Assembly: GCA_025331445.1 (NCBI GenBank)
Contig: JAIWNE010000016.1
Span: forward strand, 248,001 to 312,000
Reading direction: 5' to 3'
DNA from: Blakeslea trispora
Lineage: Eukaryota > Mucoromycota > Mucoromycetes > Mucorales > Choanephoraceae
Length of the DNA: 64,000 nucleotides
A model generated the notes under the pieces. The model saw nothing but the letters and a program-made list of their open reading frames with translations. It made no database searches and was not told where the DNA came from. This document shows positions 49,339-60,731 of the stretch, piece by piece; positions within the stretch are counted from its first letter, which is position 1; the number at the start of each line of letters is the position of its first letter. Position numbers and translations under genes: made by a program.

Positions 49339-52267
49339 ATGGCTGTTCCGACAAGAGCTTCTCAAACCAAGAACAACGAACTTAGACAACGTCAAACCAA
49401 AAGAAAAGAGACAGTGGAGGTAGCCACCATCATACCTGCTGTTACAGCTAAGCGCGTTACTAGAAAACTCGACTGGGTCATCTCGATCGCATTGACCTTT
49501 TGGACTTTGTATATCAGACTATGGCGTCTATCTCAGCCAGAATCCGTAGCGTAAGAATGAGCTGATCAGAATAAGATGGGGGTGTGCGATGCAATTAATA
49601 CGAAAAGGCAATTGCATAGTTTCGATGAAGTTCATTTTGGCGGGTTTGCAAGCAAGTACATCAAGAAAGCATTTTTCATGGATGTTCATCCTCCAGTAAA
49701 GTACCAAGTGGCTATGTACACCTTGAACCGATGTGAAAGTTTTTTTTTTTTTTTTTGCTCATGTATACCTTGTAGCTTGCAAAGATCTTGATTACTTGGG
49801 CTTCTCAAATTGTTGGATTTGATGGACGATTTGATTTTGAAAAGATTGGAAAGTAAGAAACAAAAAATGCACATAGTAAAACGAATTGACTTGATTCTAA
49901 TTAAACAGAGACTATCTTCAAGCAAAAGTACCTTATATTCAAATTAGAGCATTCTGTGCTTTGCATGGAGTGATGGTTGTACCTATTGCCTATTGGACAT
50001 TACGTACCTTTGATATTTCTATTAATGCATGCATTCTGACAGCTCTAGCTATCTGTTATGGTAAAAAAAAAAGAAACAAAAAATGACACTTTCACAATCA
50101 TTGCCATTGACATGATCTCTCTCTCTCTTTTTCTAACTAGAAAATAGTTTGATAACCAACAATCGACTCATTCTACTTGACTCCATTCTATTGTATTATA
50201 CAGCTTTTACATTATTGATGTATGCTAATTTTTGTCGCCAACACAAACCATTCAATGCCTCATGGTGGTTTTGGCTTACAATGACAGGCCTTGGATTAGG
50301 CTTGACAATCAGCTCAAAATGGGTTGGCTTGTTTACTGTTGCTTCCATTGGTTTATCTGTAGCTGTCAAATTATGGAACTTGTGGGGTGATTGTCGAGTG
50401 ACAAATGTAAGTGGTGTAACCTCTTCAAGGCACATTATTCCCTTTTCTAGTATGAAGCTCAGCTCTTTGTTCATATTTGTTTGTTTGTTTGAATTAGCAC
50501 GACTTTGTGAAACAGTTTATGGCACGTATCACTTGTCTTTGCTTGCTCCCATGTATCATTTATCTAGCATCGTTTAAACTTCATTTCGATATGCTTCCAT
50601 TACCAGGTTCAGGTACTTCCTTCATGTCACCTGAATTCCAAGCTTCTATGGAGCGAACGTTGTTTCCGAAAACAACGCATGTAGGTAAGCTTGAACCGCT
50701 CAAGAGGATGCGCAAATTTTTCTTATGCATTTTGAAGATGTCGTTTATGGATCTAAAATCGATATTCGTCATGTTGGCACAACTGGAGGCTATTTGCACT
50801 CTCATTTGCATCATTACCCCGGAGGAAGCAAGCGTAAGTTTGATCCCCCCCAACAAATGGACTTTCAGGAAAACAAATCCATGTCTAACTAGAAACTATG
50901 ACCAGAACAACAAGTGACACTCTACTCCTATGTCGATAATAACAATGGGTGGATCATCACTAAAGCTGATACAGATGAAGTCAACGGTTTAGAATATGTG
51001 AAACATGGAGACATTGTTCGTCTCAAGCACCTCAAGACGCACAAACGCTTACATACTCATGATGTACGACCTATGACAAATGACCAGAAATACCAATTCG
51101 AAGTATCTGCTTATGGCTACGAAGGATTTGAAGGCGATTCCAATGATCATTGGCGCGTTGAAATCATAGACTCTCAGGGACAAGATCCAAATGCAAATCG
51201 TCGACTTTGTGCACGTCGCTCGCTATTCAAACTGGTTTCAATCACTCAAAACTGTGCTCTGTTCTCTCGTCAGCATACATTGCCTGATTGGGGTTACAGT
51301 CAACAAGAAGTCACTTGTATGCAAGATGCAAAGCTACCCAAGACAACTTGGATGGTTGAAAACGTTGAGACTGATTTATGTAAGTAAAGTGTTTTCCTTC
51401 TTTTTTTTTCTGTTTGTCTAGTACCTTATGAATGTATCATACTCAAATGTCGTCTTTTTCTTCTTTTAGTGCCTGAAGGGTCTGAACTAGTGGAGTATCA
51501 GCCCAAGAATTTCTTTGGCAAGTTTCTAGAGCTAAACAAAGTTATGTGGCAAGTGAATAAGGAACTACCTTCTACACATAGTTATGCTTCTAGACCAAAG
51601 GTAATTTTACTCAAAAAAAAAGGGGGAGGGGAGTCTTGATAACACTTTATGTTCTCTTTCTTAATTTGATAATGATAGGAATGGCCATTTCTTAAGCGAG
51701 GTATCAGCTTTTGGACCAAAGGAGCTCTCAAATTGTATTTGTTGGGAAACCCTCTAGTTTACTGGGTTTCTTCAGCTTCTGTTTTGATTTATGCTTTTTT
51801 AAAACTTTTGTTTGTTTTCCTCAAGAAGCGCAATTTACGTAGCCCAGGCTTAAGTACTCAACACGACTATGCTGCTGGTTTCTTCTTCATCTGTTGGGCA
51901 TTTCATTACTTTCCTTTCAATTTGATGGGCCGTCAACTGTTCTTGCATCACTATATGCCATCTCTTTACATGGCTATCTTACTAACAGGCGTCCTTTTTG
52001 ATAGTCTTACTCAAAAGATGTCTTTACGCATGCGCTGGATACTGGCCATTCTCTGTTGCATTTCTTTGATTGTTGTCTATCATGTCTTTATACCCATTAC
52101 TTATGCACAACCTTGGTCTTTTGAACAATGTCAAGCAGCTACTTGGAAATCTAGTTGGGATTTCAACTGTAAACGGTAAGTAAAAGCCTGATTTTCTTGT
52201 TCTTGTATCGAATTTTCTGATTTATGTTCCTTAATTCATCATTCTATCTTGTAGACTTCAGCAATGA
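49339..52267 (+). CDS. Protein O-mannosyltransferase, PMT4/POMT1 type
   Basis: Transfers mannose from dolichyl-phosphate mannose to Ser/Thr of secretory proteins in the ER. Eleven exons: 49339-49550, 49620-49695, 49776-49852, 49909-50060, 50141-50406, 50498-50684, 50738-50833, 50906-51379, 51470-51600, 51679-52175 and 52255-52267. The total is 726 residues. The catalytic Asp-Glu loop is SVAFDEVHFGGFASKYIKK, followed by FFMDVHPPLAKILI. Central block: TNNRLILLDSILLYY. The MIR lumenal domain is LHSHLHHYPGGSK to about SITQNCALFSR. The C-terminal membrane part includes HYFPFNLMGRQLFLHHYMPS. FDEVHFG and VHPPLAK fit the PMT4/POMT1 subfamily better than PMT1 or PMT2. The last coding exon is only 13 bases, so the C-terminus (CKRLQQ) is the least certain part. 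Confidence 0.9.
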
Positions 52268-53123
52268 AACATTTTATAAGCGGCTTTTTGAAATTGATAC
52301 AAAAAAAAGAGCAAATAAAAAAAATTCCGGTTGTTCTTTCAGCCGGTACTTTTTGATCCGATTGATCGGATTTTGTTTGTTACCATGACGTCCTTCATAC
52401 CAAGTAAAATACAACATGATTACTGTTGCAAAGGAGACACTACACAACAAACAGAACGACAAATGTATGTTATTTAACCATTTGTCAGGTCATTGCGCAC
52501 ATGTATAGTTTTATATATCACCTATGATTCTAGAGTTTATAAGCTTAGAATTCAGATAATTCAACAAAATAAAATCATAATGTTAGAGATTAAATGAATG
52601 ACAAAGTAGACAAGGAGAGAGAGACTCAATTTGGAATAACAACAGAGCTACGGTATAATCTTTAAACTGCCCAAAGAGAGGTCATTGGAGATGATGCATT
52701 GTCTCATCTTTTCTATCTCAAAACCACATACTTCGTTCTGTGTTCTGAGCAGTAGGCTATTCTACCCCACATCATAGCCTCATCTATCGGCACACTTCTA
52801 TTTGCCCGCTTTTTTTTTTCTTTTGATTAGAATATACAAAATCCAACTGGAAACAGGTGTAGAGAGAGAGGGAAAGGGAGGTTAAGGTAAACAATGATCG
52901 TCCTTTTGAGTTTCAATATTCTCCAATCCCTCTTTTTTTTTTTCTCTCTCTCTCTCTTTCTTTCCTTTTTTTTCTATTGTGTGTGTGTGTGTGTACTATT
53001 TTTCAATATAATCATAATTTCAACGTGAGAGTGTACACACGCACACTATAATCTATTTCCTTTATTATTGTTATTATTTCTATAAGACAGACGCGACAAG
53101 CACTATAAAAAAAATCAAACAGT
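52268..53123. other. Intergenic, CYC8 promoter region
   Basis: Ends in a pyrimidine-rich and dinucleotide-repeat leader (52930-52995) just upstream of CYC8. No gene seen. Confidence 0.45.
52943..52994. repeat. CT then GT microsatellites
   Basis: A (CT)n tract is followed by a (GT)8 tract (52979-52994), about 130 bases upstream of the CYC8 start. It may be part of the leader or promoter. Confidence 0.8.
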
Positions 53124-54986
53124 ATGAGTTCAGCTTTATCAAGAAACATAAACTATTCACAACCACCACCACCTGTAGTCGATACAGCAAAGAAACTTAG
53201 CTCTGTTAATGAACAGACATGGTTAAGATTCGGTACAATAAAACAAGTAAAAAGAAATAAAGCGACATGACAATGTGTTGACATTCCATGTTTAGGTAGC
53301 TTGGCAGAACTGATGAACGATCAAGACAAAGCAATCGAGGCTTACCAGTCTGCTCTAAGACACAACCCTCAGTCGATTCCTGCTCTGACACAGATAGCTG
53401 CCCTTTTTCGAGCCAAAGAAAAATTCAGCGAGGCACGTTAATGAAGGAGATTGTAACCTCTTTTTTTTTTATTTTATTTGGCTGACATATATTTATTTAA
53501 ACAAATTAGGCAGTAGATTATTTCAAGATAATTTTATCATTACAAGAAAACAATGGTGAAGCTTGGGCATCATTAGGCCATTGCTATCTTATGATTGATG
53601 GTCTTCAAGAGGCATACGACGCTTATCAACAAGCATTACATCACTTACAAAACCCAAAAGATCCCAAACTTTGGTATGGCATTGGTATTCTATATGATCG
53701 TTATGGCTCATTGGAGCATGCAGAGGAAGCGTTTTCTGCTGTCATGCGAATGGATCCTCAATTTGAGAAATCAAATGAAATCTATTTCCGATTGGGTATC
53801 ATTTATAAGCAACAACGCAAATTCGACCCCTCTTTACAGGTAAAGCAATAGAAAAAAAAAAACGATTGAATAGAACTTGATATTTTCGTTTTAGTGCTTT
53901 CGTTATATTCTTCAGAATCCACCTACTCCGTTAACCGAATCCGATATTTGGTTTCAAATTGGACATGTTCATGAACAAAAGAAAGAGGCAAGTGTATATA
54001 GATATGGATTCAATACGCAATATTTAATAGGAATACGATTAGTATGATGCAGCTAAAGAAGCCTATGAGCACGTCTTGTCAGAGCACCCAAATCATGCCA
54101 AAGTACTTCAGCAACTCGGCTGGCTTTACCATCAGCCTGAGACTTCATTTTGTAATCAACAGTTGGCTATTGAATTATTGACACAGTCATTAAAGACAGA
54201 TGGTAACGATGCTCAGTCTTGGTATTTGCTTGGTCGTTGCTATATGGCCAACCAGAATCACAATAAAGCATATGAAGCCTATCAGCAAGCAGTTTACCGA
54301 GATGCTCGTAATCCGATATTTTGGTGTTCTATTGGTGTGCTCTATTACCAAATCAGTCAATACAGAGATGCATTGGATGCCTACAGCCGTGCTATTCGAC
54401 TGAATCCTTATATTAGCGAAGTATGGTATGATCTTGGTGCACTCTATGAATCATGCAACAATCAAGTGCAGGATGCTCTAGATGCTTATCATAGAGCTGC
54501 TGAGCTGGATCCTCATAATGCCTTGATCAAACAACGCTTAGAGCATTTGGAACGAAATCAAGGTAACAGCAGTGGTACAGGTGAAGCGCCAGCACCTAGA
54601 GATATCAGTGACCCTAGTCAGTATGTCAGCAATGCAGTGGCAGGCAGCAGTAGTCTGTTACCTTATGATCAGGTAAAAAAAAAAAAAGGCAAATGGTAAT
54701 CATTACAATGACCAACTCACCACTTTTTTTTTAGCGTACAAAACAAGCCATGGATCATTCTCGTTCAAAGGCAGAATCATCAGATCAAGATTTGACCCTA
54801 AATGCACTTGGTTCCGTAGCTTCTCCTGTCACTACACTGAATGGACTAAAATCAGCTATCAAGGAAGAACCTAAATCACCACAGCCTACTGTTGCTTTCA
54901 AGCATCCCAATGATGATCATGACATGGCAGAAGTTGCCCGTATACCAAAACAAGAAGATCAAATTTCCATGGATACAAGCAAATAA
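53124..54986 (+). CDS. CYC8: Transcriptional corepressor Cyc8/Ssn6 (TPR protein)
   Basis: Subunit of the Tup1-Cyc8 general corepressor; its TPRs dock DNA-bound repressors and Tup1. Exons 53124-53232, 53296-53432, 53510-53839, 53895-53987, 54043-54672 and 54735-54986 give 516 residues. About ten TPRs run from WLRFGSLAELMNDQDKAIEAYQSALRHNP to DALDAYHRAAELDPHNALIKQRLEHL, including LWYGIGILYDRYGSLEHAEEAF and VWYDLGALYESCNNQ. The tail of about 140 residues is disordered (ESSDQDLTLNALGSVAS, KEEPKSPQP). Introns 2 and 4 use GC donors (AG|GCACGT at 53433, AG|GCAAGT at 53988); only these keep the TPR frame. The N-terminus lacks the long Gln tract of yeast Cyc8. Confidence 0.93.
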
Positions 54987-55095
54987 TAACAATAACAATA
55001 ATAGTAATAAAAAAAACATTGCATTATTTCTTTTTTTTTTTTATTCTAACTGATGCATTGCTGTACATAAATGATGGAGGGTGAGGGGGGTTTCT

Positions 55096-55647
55096 TTATA
55101 CACCATGTTGTTTAATAATGTTGGATTCATATGGGTGCTCACTGCCTTCAAAAATTTTCAAACGATCTAAACGCACTTGACGAAGTCTGTTCTTGGGCAA
55201 CATACCGGACACTGCTTTACGGATGGGTTCAGCAGCATCTTTTTCCTGTAATCTCTCAAAGGTAATTTCTTTTAATCCACCAGGGTGCATTGTGTGGTGA
55301 CGGTATAACTTTTGTTCTGCTTTCTTTCCTGAAACAAGAATATCTTTGGCATTGATGACAACAACATAATCACCACAATCGGCTATAAAACAATCGATCA
55401 GAAAACAAACAAACAATGAGCAAACCTGATTTACCTGCGGGATCGTAAATAGGCTTGTGTTTGCCCATTAAGGTGGTAGCTACATTGGTGGCCAAACGAC
55501 CTAATACTCTCTGCTTGGCATCAACGACATGCCAGACACGAGCGTATGCAAGAGCAGTCTAAATAGAAAAGAAACAAATGAGTTACGATAGCCCGAGATC
55601 AACGTTAAGGCACCAGATCACTTTACATTGCCAACAGCTTGAGACAT
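55096..55647 (-). CDS. MRPL23: Mitochondrial ribosomal protein uL13m (MRPL23)
   Basis: Large-subunit protein of the mitochondrial ribosome. Exons 55647-55627, 55558-55435 and 55382-55096 give 143 residues. Blocks: [73 protein letters not shown], then [38 protein letters not shown] and SGMLPKN..R are typical of bacterial and mitochondrial L13 rather than cytosolic L13a. The leader is very short (MSQAVGN), as in bacterial L13. Convergent with CYC8. Confidence 0.92.
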
Positions 55648-55821
55648 TATATTATATGATTAAACTAACAGAGAATAAAAAAGGCAAGGGGGGGTTAAAA
55701 TGTGTCTCTCTCGCCTTTTTTTTTTTTTTTTTCAAGACATAAATTTTTTGAATTAGCGCATGCAATGGACAGTTAATTCGAAATTAAAGGTAGGCATAAT
55801 TTATTCATATCATATGTGTTG

Positions 55822-56364
55822 TTAGCAAATGAACAAAGAGTCTTCTAAAGAGTGTCTTTTGCAGTTAAAAGGGTATCCTGGGGAAGTTCTTGAACATCTT
55901 GGCTTTAAATCGGACTTGAGCTCTACAATGTAAAAATGACTGTTGTAGAGTTGGAGGGGAATGGGGGGGGGAGCAAACTGGGGAGAGAGGGGGAAAGTAT
56001 GAAGCGAATGTGGTATTTTGTTTGTCAGGCTTATAGCAAGCAACAACTCTGCTAAAGGTATCTGATATTGATTGGACCATTTCAGGAAATTGGAACCAAT
56101 CATCAATGATACCTGCTGAAGCGTCGTTACTAAATTTGTTTTGGATACTTTCAAATGTACCCGAGAGAACTTTGGAAGGGGGCAAGGAGAGCTACCAAAA
56201 ACGTGGCGGTAGAAACGCTCGTTTTTTCTCAAACATAAAAGCATTCCATGCTTGACCTTGCCAAAGCTAGCCTCATCTCGGAATATGGCATGAGCAATAG
56301 CTCTATAGCCACAACTTCCATCAGGCAAAGAATTGAAATGGTCTATCACTTGTTTGGCACTCAA
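55822..56364 (-). pseudogene. OTU-type cysteine protease relic
   Basis: The minus-strand frame from 56364 gives VIDHFNSLPDGSCGYRAIAHAIFRDEASFGKVKHGM, the OTU catalytic Asp-Gly-x-Cys loop, and NERFYRHVFG. The next conserved part, IDDWFQFPEMVQSISDTFSRVV, is in a different frame (56185-55865). The closing IPLQLYNSHFYIVELKSD with the catalytic His returns to the first frame. A G run (55964-55972) sits near the second shift. Two frame changes without usable splice sites point to a pseudogene. In this group such OTU domains often belong to transposons; the surroundings here are transposon-rich. Sequencing error in the homopolymer cannot be excluded. Confidence 0.6.
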
Positions 56365-56450
56365 TCCTTTAGAGATTGGATTGTTTCCATTTAATGTCTA
56401 GGTTAAATTTCATAGAGATACATCCCAAATGCTCAAATACCATTGGCCGT

Positions 56451-57690
56451 TCAAATGCCTACGTAGGCATTTGACAGAACCTTGTTGCGAAACCTATGCG
56501 CGCGAGAATTTATTCCAAATCAATGAATTCAAAACAGTGAACATTGATCCGTTTCAAATAATGCATTAGATGCTTCAAAATAATATTCTTCATCCGTCTT
56601 TTACAAAACTTTTTCTATATGAACAATACATCAAACGAAAGCTCTAATGCTCGCAAATACAAATATCATGACGATTTTAAGTGAGAAGGCTTTATTATCT
56701 CATAATGAAGGGTACAAAATATAGTAGGATTGAAGCATTGACAGGTGTTTATGACAAGACAGCAAGAAACATTGTCAATGCAATTGAAAAAAAAAGGCTA
56801 CTTTTGAGAAAGGCGAGAGTATTGGTAGAAAGCCCAAGGGCAACTGAAGGCGACATCAGATTGCTGGTTCGTTTTTTACAACAGGATCCGTTTGCTACCT
56901 ATCCTCAGGTTCAAGCGTATACAGCAACATTTGACTTGATAGTTGACAGGAAGACCATTGTTAGCCATCTAGCCAAATGTGGCTTTCATTCGTTTTGGGC
57001 AGCACACAAGCCCACTCTTACGGACCACCACAAGGAAGCTATGCTACGTTGGGCACGTAGACACTCTGGTTGGGATGATGATGAGTGGAAAAGCTTGGTA
57101 TGGTCAGATGAGGCACGTTTTCGGGTTGAGAAAAAACGACTGTGCTGCCCGGGTCATCCGTAAGAAGGGCACTAGGTACGAGGAAAAAAATATCCTCAGT
57201 AGCACCAAATGGGCAAATAATCGGTAATGGTCTGAGCCTGCTTCACTGCTGTGGGTTTTATTTCTCTTGTGGTCGTAGAAGGCAACATGCTTTTATCGAT
57301 ACTTTGGGCTAAGCACTTCCATCCTTGGTTCAGAGAACTGCATGATGAACATCAGAGGGATTATATTTTTTTCAAAAAGACTGTACTACCTGCCGCACAG
57401 GTGCTTATCGCTCGTTGATGAAAGAAGGGCCATCAGATCATCGCCTTTGAATTCTGACCTGCTCAAGTCCCTGATTTGAACCCTATCGAGCATGTGTGGT
57501 GAGAGCTAGAGAAGCGTCTTGCAGCCAAGAGGCATACAATTCGCGATGTAGAAGAATTAACAGTTTTTATCTTGTAAGAATGAGAACTGATAGGGCTTGC
57601 TTTCGCTGAAATTTTAGTAGAAAGCATGCCCTCTAGATGCAAAGCTGTAATCAAGACAGAAAGTGGACACACCAAATACTGATTGTATTT
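56451..57690 (+). mobile_element. Tc1/mariner element, family B, dead (longer copy)
   Basis: Plus-strand transposase from about 56680: YYLIMKGTKYSRIEALTGVYDKTARNIV (helix-turn-helix), TYPQVQAYTATFDLIVDRKTIVSHLAKCGF, then LVWSDEARFRVEK with the first catalytic Asp. A frameshift at an A run near 57130 moves the frame to ARVIRKKGTRYEEK. Further stops follow before PDLNPIEHVW.ELEKRLAAKRHTIRDVEEL, which carries the last catalytic block (57470-57560). The left end holds a perfect 24-base palindrome (56451-56474) containing CCTACGTAGG. No matching right end was found. Related to the element at 59550-60731. Confidence 0.75.
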
Positions 57691-58227
57691 TATATCGCTT
57701 TTCAACAGTAAACATCATTTCTGTTATCTCGTAAACTTTCAAGCCTCCACGATAAGCACAACTAATACAGTTTGATTTTTAAAAAAGAAATTCGTTGCTA
57801 GTTTAAAATTCTAGTAGCTGCGGCAGTAGCAGCTTCACCGCAGACCTAGACATGATACATAGATCAATTAGTAAAGTGTAAACATTGCTTTAGTTTTCTG
57901 CTTCTCAGATATCTCTTTAGCTCTTGAATGGATGGCTTAGCACGTCCTTAATAAAAGAGTCATAATGAAAAAAAAGGCCTATTCACTTTGATCAGTACAG
58001 ATACGCGACAACAATCATAACAGAATACATGCCTTTTTTTTTTCTCTTTTGCATATCATATAACAAGCACAGCCAGGTTTGTACCACCAGAGTAGCTTGA
58101 TAGTTTATTAAAGCTCCGGGACACCCAAAACATTTGCCTCTCACTTGATGAGCCTGTGACTTTTTTTTTGGTGATTTTCTATATAAAAAATAAAACGATA
58201 AAAAAAGCTTGTGTTGCTCACTTTATC
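57691..58227. other. Intergenic, MOG1 upstream
   Basis: Includes a GC-richer minus-strand patch (57845-57798) reading VCGEAATAAATRILN and stop after a good acceptor, and another at about 57900-57960 reading AKPSIQELKRYLRSRKLK. They look like exons of a minus-strand gene, but I could not connect them in phase or identify a product. The rest is AT-rich. Confidence 0.35.
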
Positions 58228-58922
58228 ATGAACACACAACCATTGTTTGGAGGGGCCATTGTATCTCCTGTACCTGACTCGTTTGTAGATGCCAGGTAGA
58301 GTCATTGTTTGAGAGGGAAGAAAATAAACAGATACTGACCAAGATATCCGCAGCCAATTTCGCCAAATCCCTGACAATCAAGAAGTCTTTGTTGATATGA
58401 ATACACAACAAAGTTTGATTTTTGAGTTACTAGAACAAGTGGAAGCCAAAGGCACCGATATTGCAAAGTAAGCAAGTGTTTCTTTTATTGAAAATGGCAT
58501 TATTTTGAAATAACAATTCTTTCAAAATAATAATTAGATTTCATTTTCAGCAATTGGCAGATGATAATGAAGCCTCTGATGCTGCTGTATCTTTTGCTGC
58601 TCAACTCGATCCTAAAGAAGTATGCCCACTTTTGCCTCCGAGCACAACCGAAATCTATATCCTGCAAGGTACTCAAAAGGTCTCCAAATTCAATGAAAAA
58701 CAAGCAGATAACACAGTCGAAATCATCATGACTATCGTCCGACTCGTTCAAGTGGAGACAGACTTTGTCTTATCTGTCAATGCACCTATTCAATTGGCAA
58801 GCACAAGTAGCGAACAAGAATATGCTGAGGGAACTAGTCCCATCAGTATTGAAATGGTCAAACAAGAAGTACTGACTGCCCTTAAAGGCTTACAAGTGAA
58901 AGATTGGAGCTTATTTGGTTGA
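58228..58922 (+). CDS. MOG1: Ran-binding nuclear import factor Mog1
   Basis: Binds Ran (Gsp1) and aids nuclear protein import. Exons 58228-58295, 58354-58467 and 58538-58922 give 188 residues, the family size. Conserved path: LFGGAIVSPVPDSFVDASQFRQIPDNQEVFVD, then SLIFELLEQV, KFHFQQLADDNEA, ILQGTQKVSKFNEKQ, VETDFVLSVNAPI and a closing VKDWSLFG. Both acceptors were chosen because only they preserve this conserved order; nearer AG sites put stops in frame. It sits between two dead Tc1/mariner copies. Confidence 0.88.
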
Positions 58923-59549
58923 TTGATGATTACAGTTTAATAAAGAGAAAAAACATCATGTCTTTGAACGAATGATCATGGCTCATAATGAGTTGTTTTG
59001 GAACTCACCTTGACACTGACTCACAAGAGAAAAAAAATTGCAAAACTTGTCTCCTTCTTCATGGTGACCGTAATAAGTAAGATCTATACACTTGAGACAA
59101 CCCCCCCTCAGGCTCAAGCAAGATGTATGTTTTTAAAAAACTATTCCCACAATAATAAGCAACTGTCATACCTGTTGTTTACCGTTCTATGTTGATTTTA
59201 ATGATATACCACTCCTCCTCCTTCTGATTATCAGCCGATCATCATGCTGAACTATTATAGTATGAAAAGGGGTTATTCTATACCATAAGTGAATCACAGA
59301 TTCAGATAGCATGATTATCTTGTGCGCTTTCCATGTTATTTGATGAATCTACTTCAAGTCGAATAATGTAGAAGCCAACAAAGTTTCAAGCTGAAGTGGT
59401 GTCATTGATAAGAAGTACAACCACACCCATAAATGATTAGTCTTTTTCAAAATAAAAAAATAAAATGCAAGGACAAAATGTCACTCTATATTTGACATCA
59501 GTTTATTTTGAGACATGCATATTGTAGAGACCTGAAAGTTTGTAAAATA
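58923..59549. other. Intergenic, MOG1 3' region
   Basis: AT-rich and mixed sequence without a convincing gene. ATTTGACATCAG near 59490 loosely resembles the family B transposon end and may be the left border of the next element. Confidence 0.4.
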
Positions 59550-60731
59550 AAAAGACAAAGGTGTTTATTTTATGAAAAAAAAAAAGTGGGCTATTAGCTA
59601 TCATACTCTTGACCCAAAATTAGCAGCAAAATCAAGCCCAATGTGCTCCCATTCCTGTTGGATAAGTGCCTTCAATTCGTCTACATTGGAAATGGTATGT
59701 TTGACCAAAGCATTGGTCATAAACATCTTGATTCATGTTACCTTTAACAATCACAAGGGGGACCAAAACTCTCGGCACAAAATACAAGCTCAAATCATCA
59801 CTGATCCCTTTGCCCTCATTTAGTTGTTTCGAGTATGTTTCTCTCTGGTCATATCGTGTACCTTTCTTTCGAATAACTCGAGCAGCGTAATATTTGTCTT
59901 CAATCCGAAAACGCGCTTCATCCGACCATACTACACCTTTTTCCACTGGTCAATGTTCCCAATTGACGTGTCGGAGGGCCTAATTTATCCTGGATTCCTT
60001 ATGACGGGCAGTAAGCATAGACTTGAGGGCTGCCCAGTTATGAATTGAAGCCCCCCCCCCTTCTGCGCCAGATAGCTGATGATTGTCTTTTTTATTGACT
60101 ACCAAACCAAACGTGGGTAGCATAGGCTGGGGACCTGAGAAAAATGGCAAAAGGATCCTTCTGCACATACTGAACTAGCAATCTGACGTAGGCTTCTGAT
60201 TCTTGGAGCTTTCTGACTTGGGTTTTCTGCCTGTACTCTTGCCTTTCTTATGAGACCCATTTTTTTCAATTGTAACAACTATACTTCGCGCAGATTTCTG
60301 ATTCACACCTGTCAGTGCTTCAATGTCCTTGTATTTCATACCAGACATTCGAAGGTAATAGACGCCACCCCGAACAAAATCATTATAGTAGGCGTTCTTA
60401 CGAGGTTCAGAGTTTTCGTTTGGTTTGTTATCCATGTTGTTTTGATAAGAAAAGTATCTGTAAAAGAAGAATAAAGACAAATGTTCTTTGAAAATCTAAG
60501 AAAGATTAATCATTTTTAGGTGTGACTGTATCTCTTATGAAACGCAAAACAAATAAGCAAGTCTATTTCCCATCCTCATTCACAAAAAAAAAAGAGACAA
60601 GGCTACCAAGAGTTTAGAAAACAGAACAACCAGTCAGTTACAAAGGTTTAAAAGATCCCATACAACAACCCGAGAAAACGGACACCAAAAACACATACAT
60701 TTGTTGGCTGATCAAATGCCTATGTAAACAT
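59550..60731 (-). mobile_element. Tc1/mariner element, family B, internally deleted copy
   Basis: Minus-strand transposase start (ATG near 60435): VYYLRMSGMKYKDIEALTGVNQKSARSIV, the same helix-turn-helix as the copy at 56451. After stops and frame changes, GVVWSDEARFRIEDKYYAARVIRKKGTRYDQRE and GNMNQDVYDQCFGQTYHF follow. This joins directly to sequence matching the extreme C-terminus (ELKALIQQEWEHIGLDFAA in another frame). The segment with the second and third catalytic residues, about 80-90 codons, is deleted. The 5' end at 60712-60731 carries TCAAATGCCTATGTAAACAT, a diverged form of the palindrome at 56451. Left border unclear. Confidence 0.7.

Noticed and set aside
58296..58336. Nearer acceptor (AG before ATACTG) for MOG1 exon 2
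   Set aside because: Causes an immediate stop; the acceptor at 58353 gives the conserved FVDASQFRQIPDNQEV.
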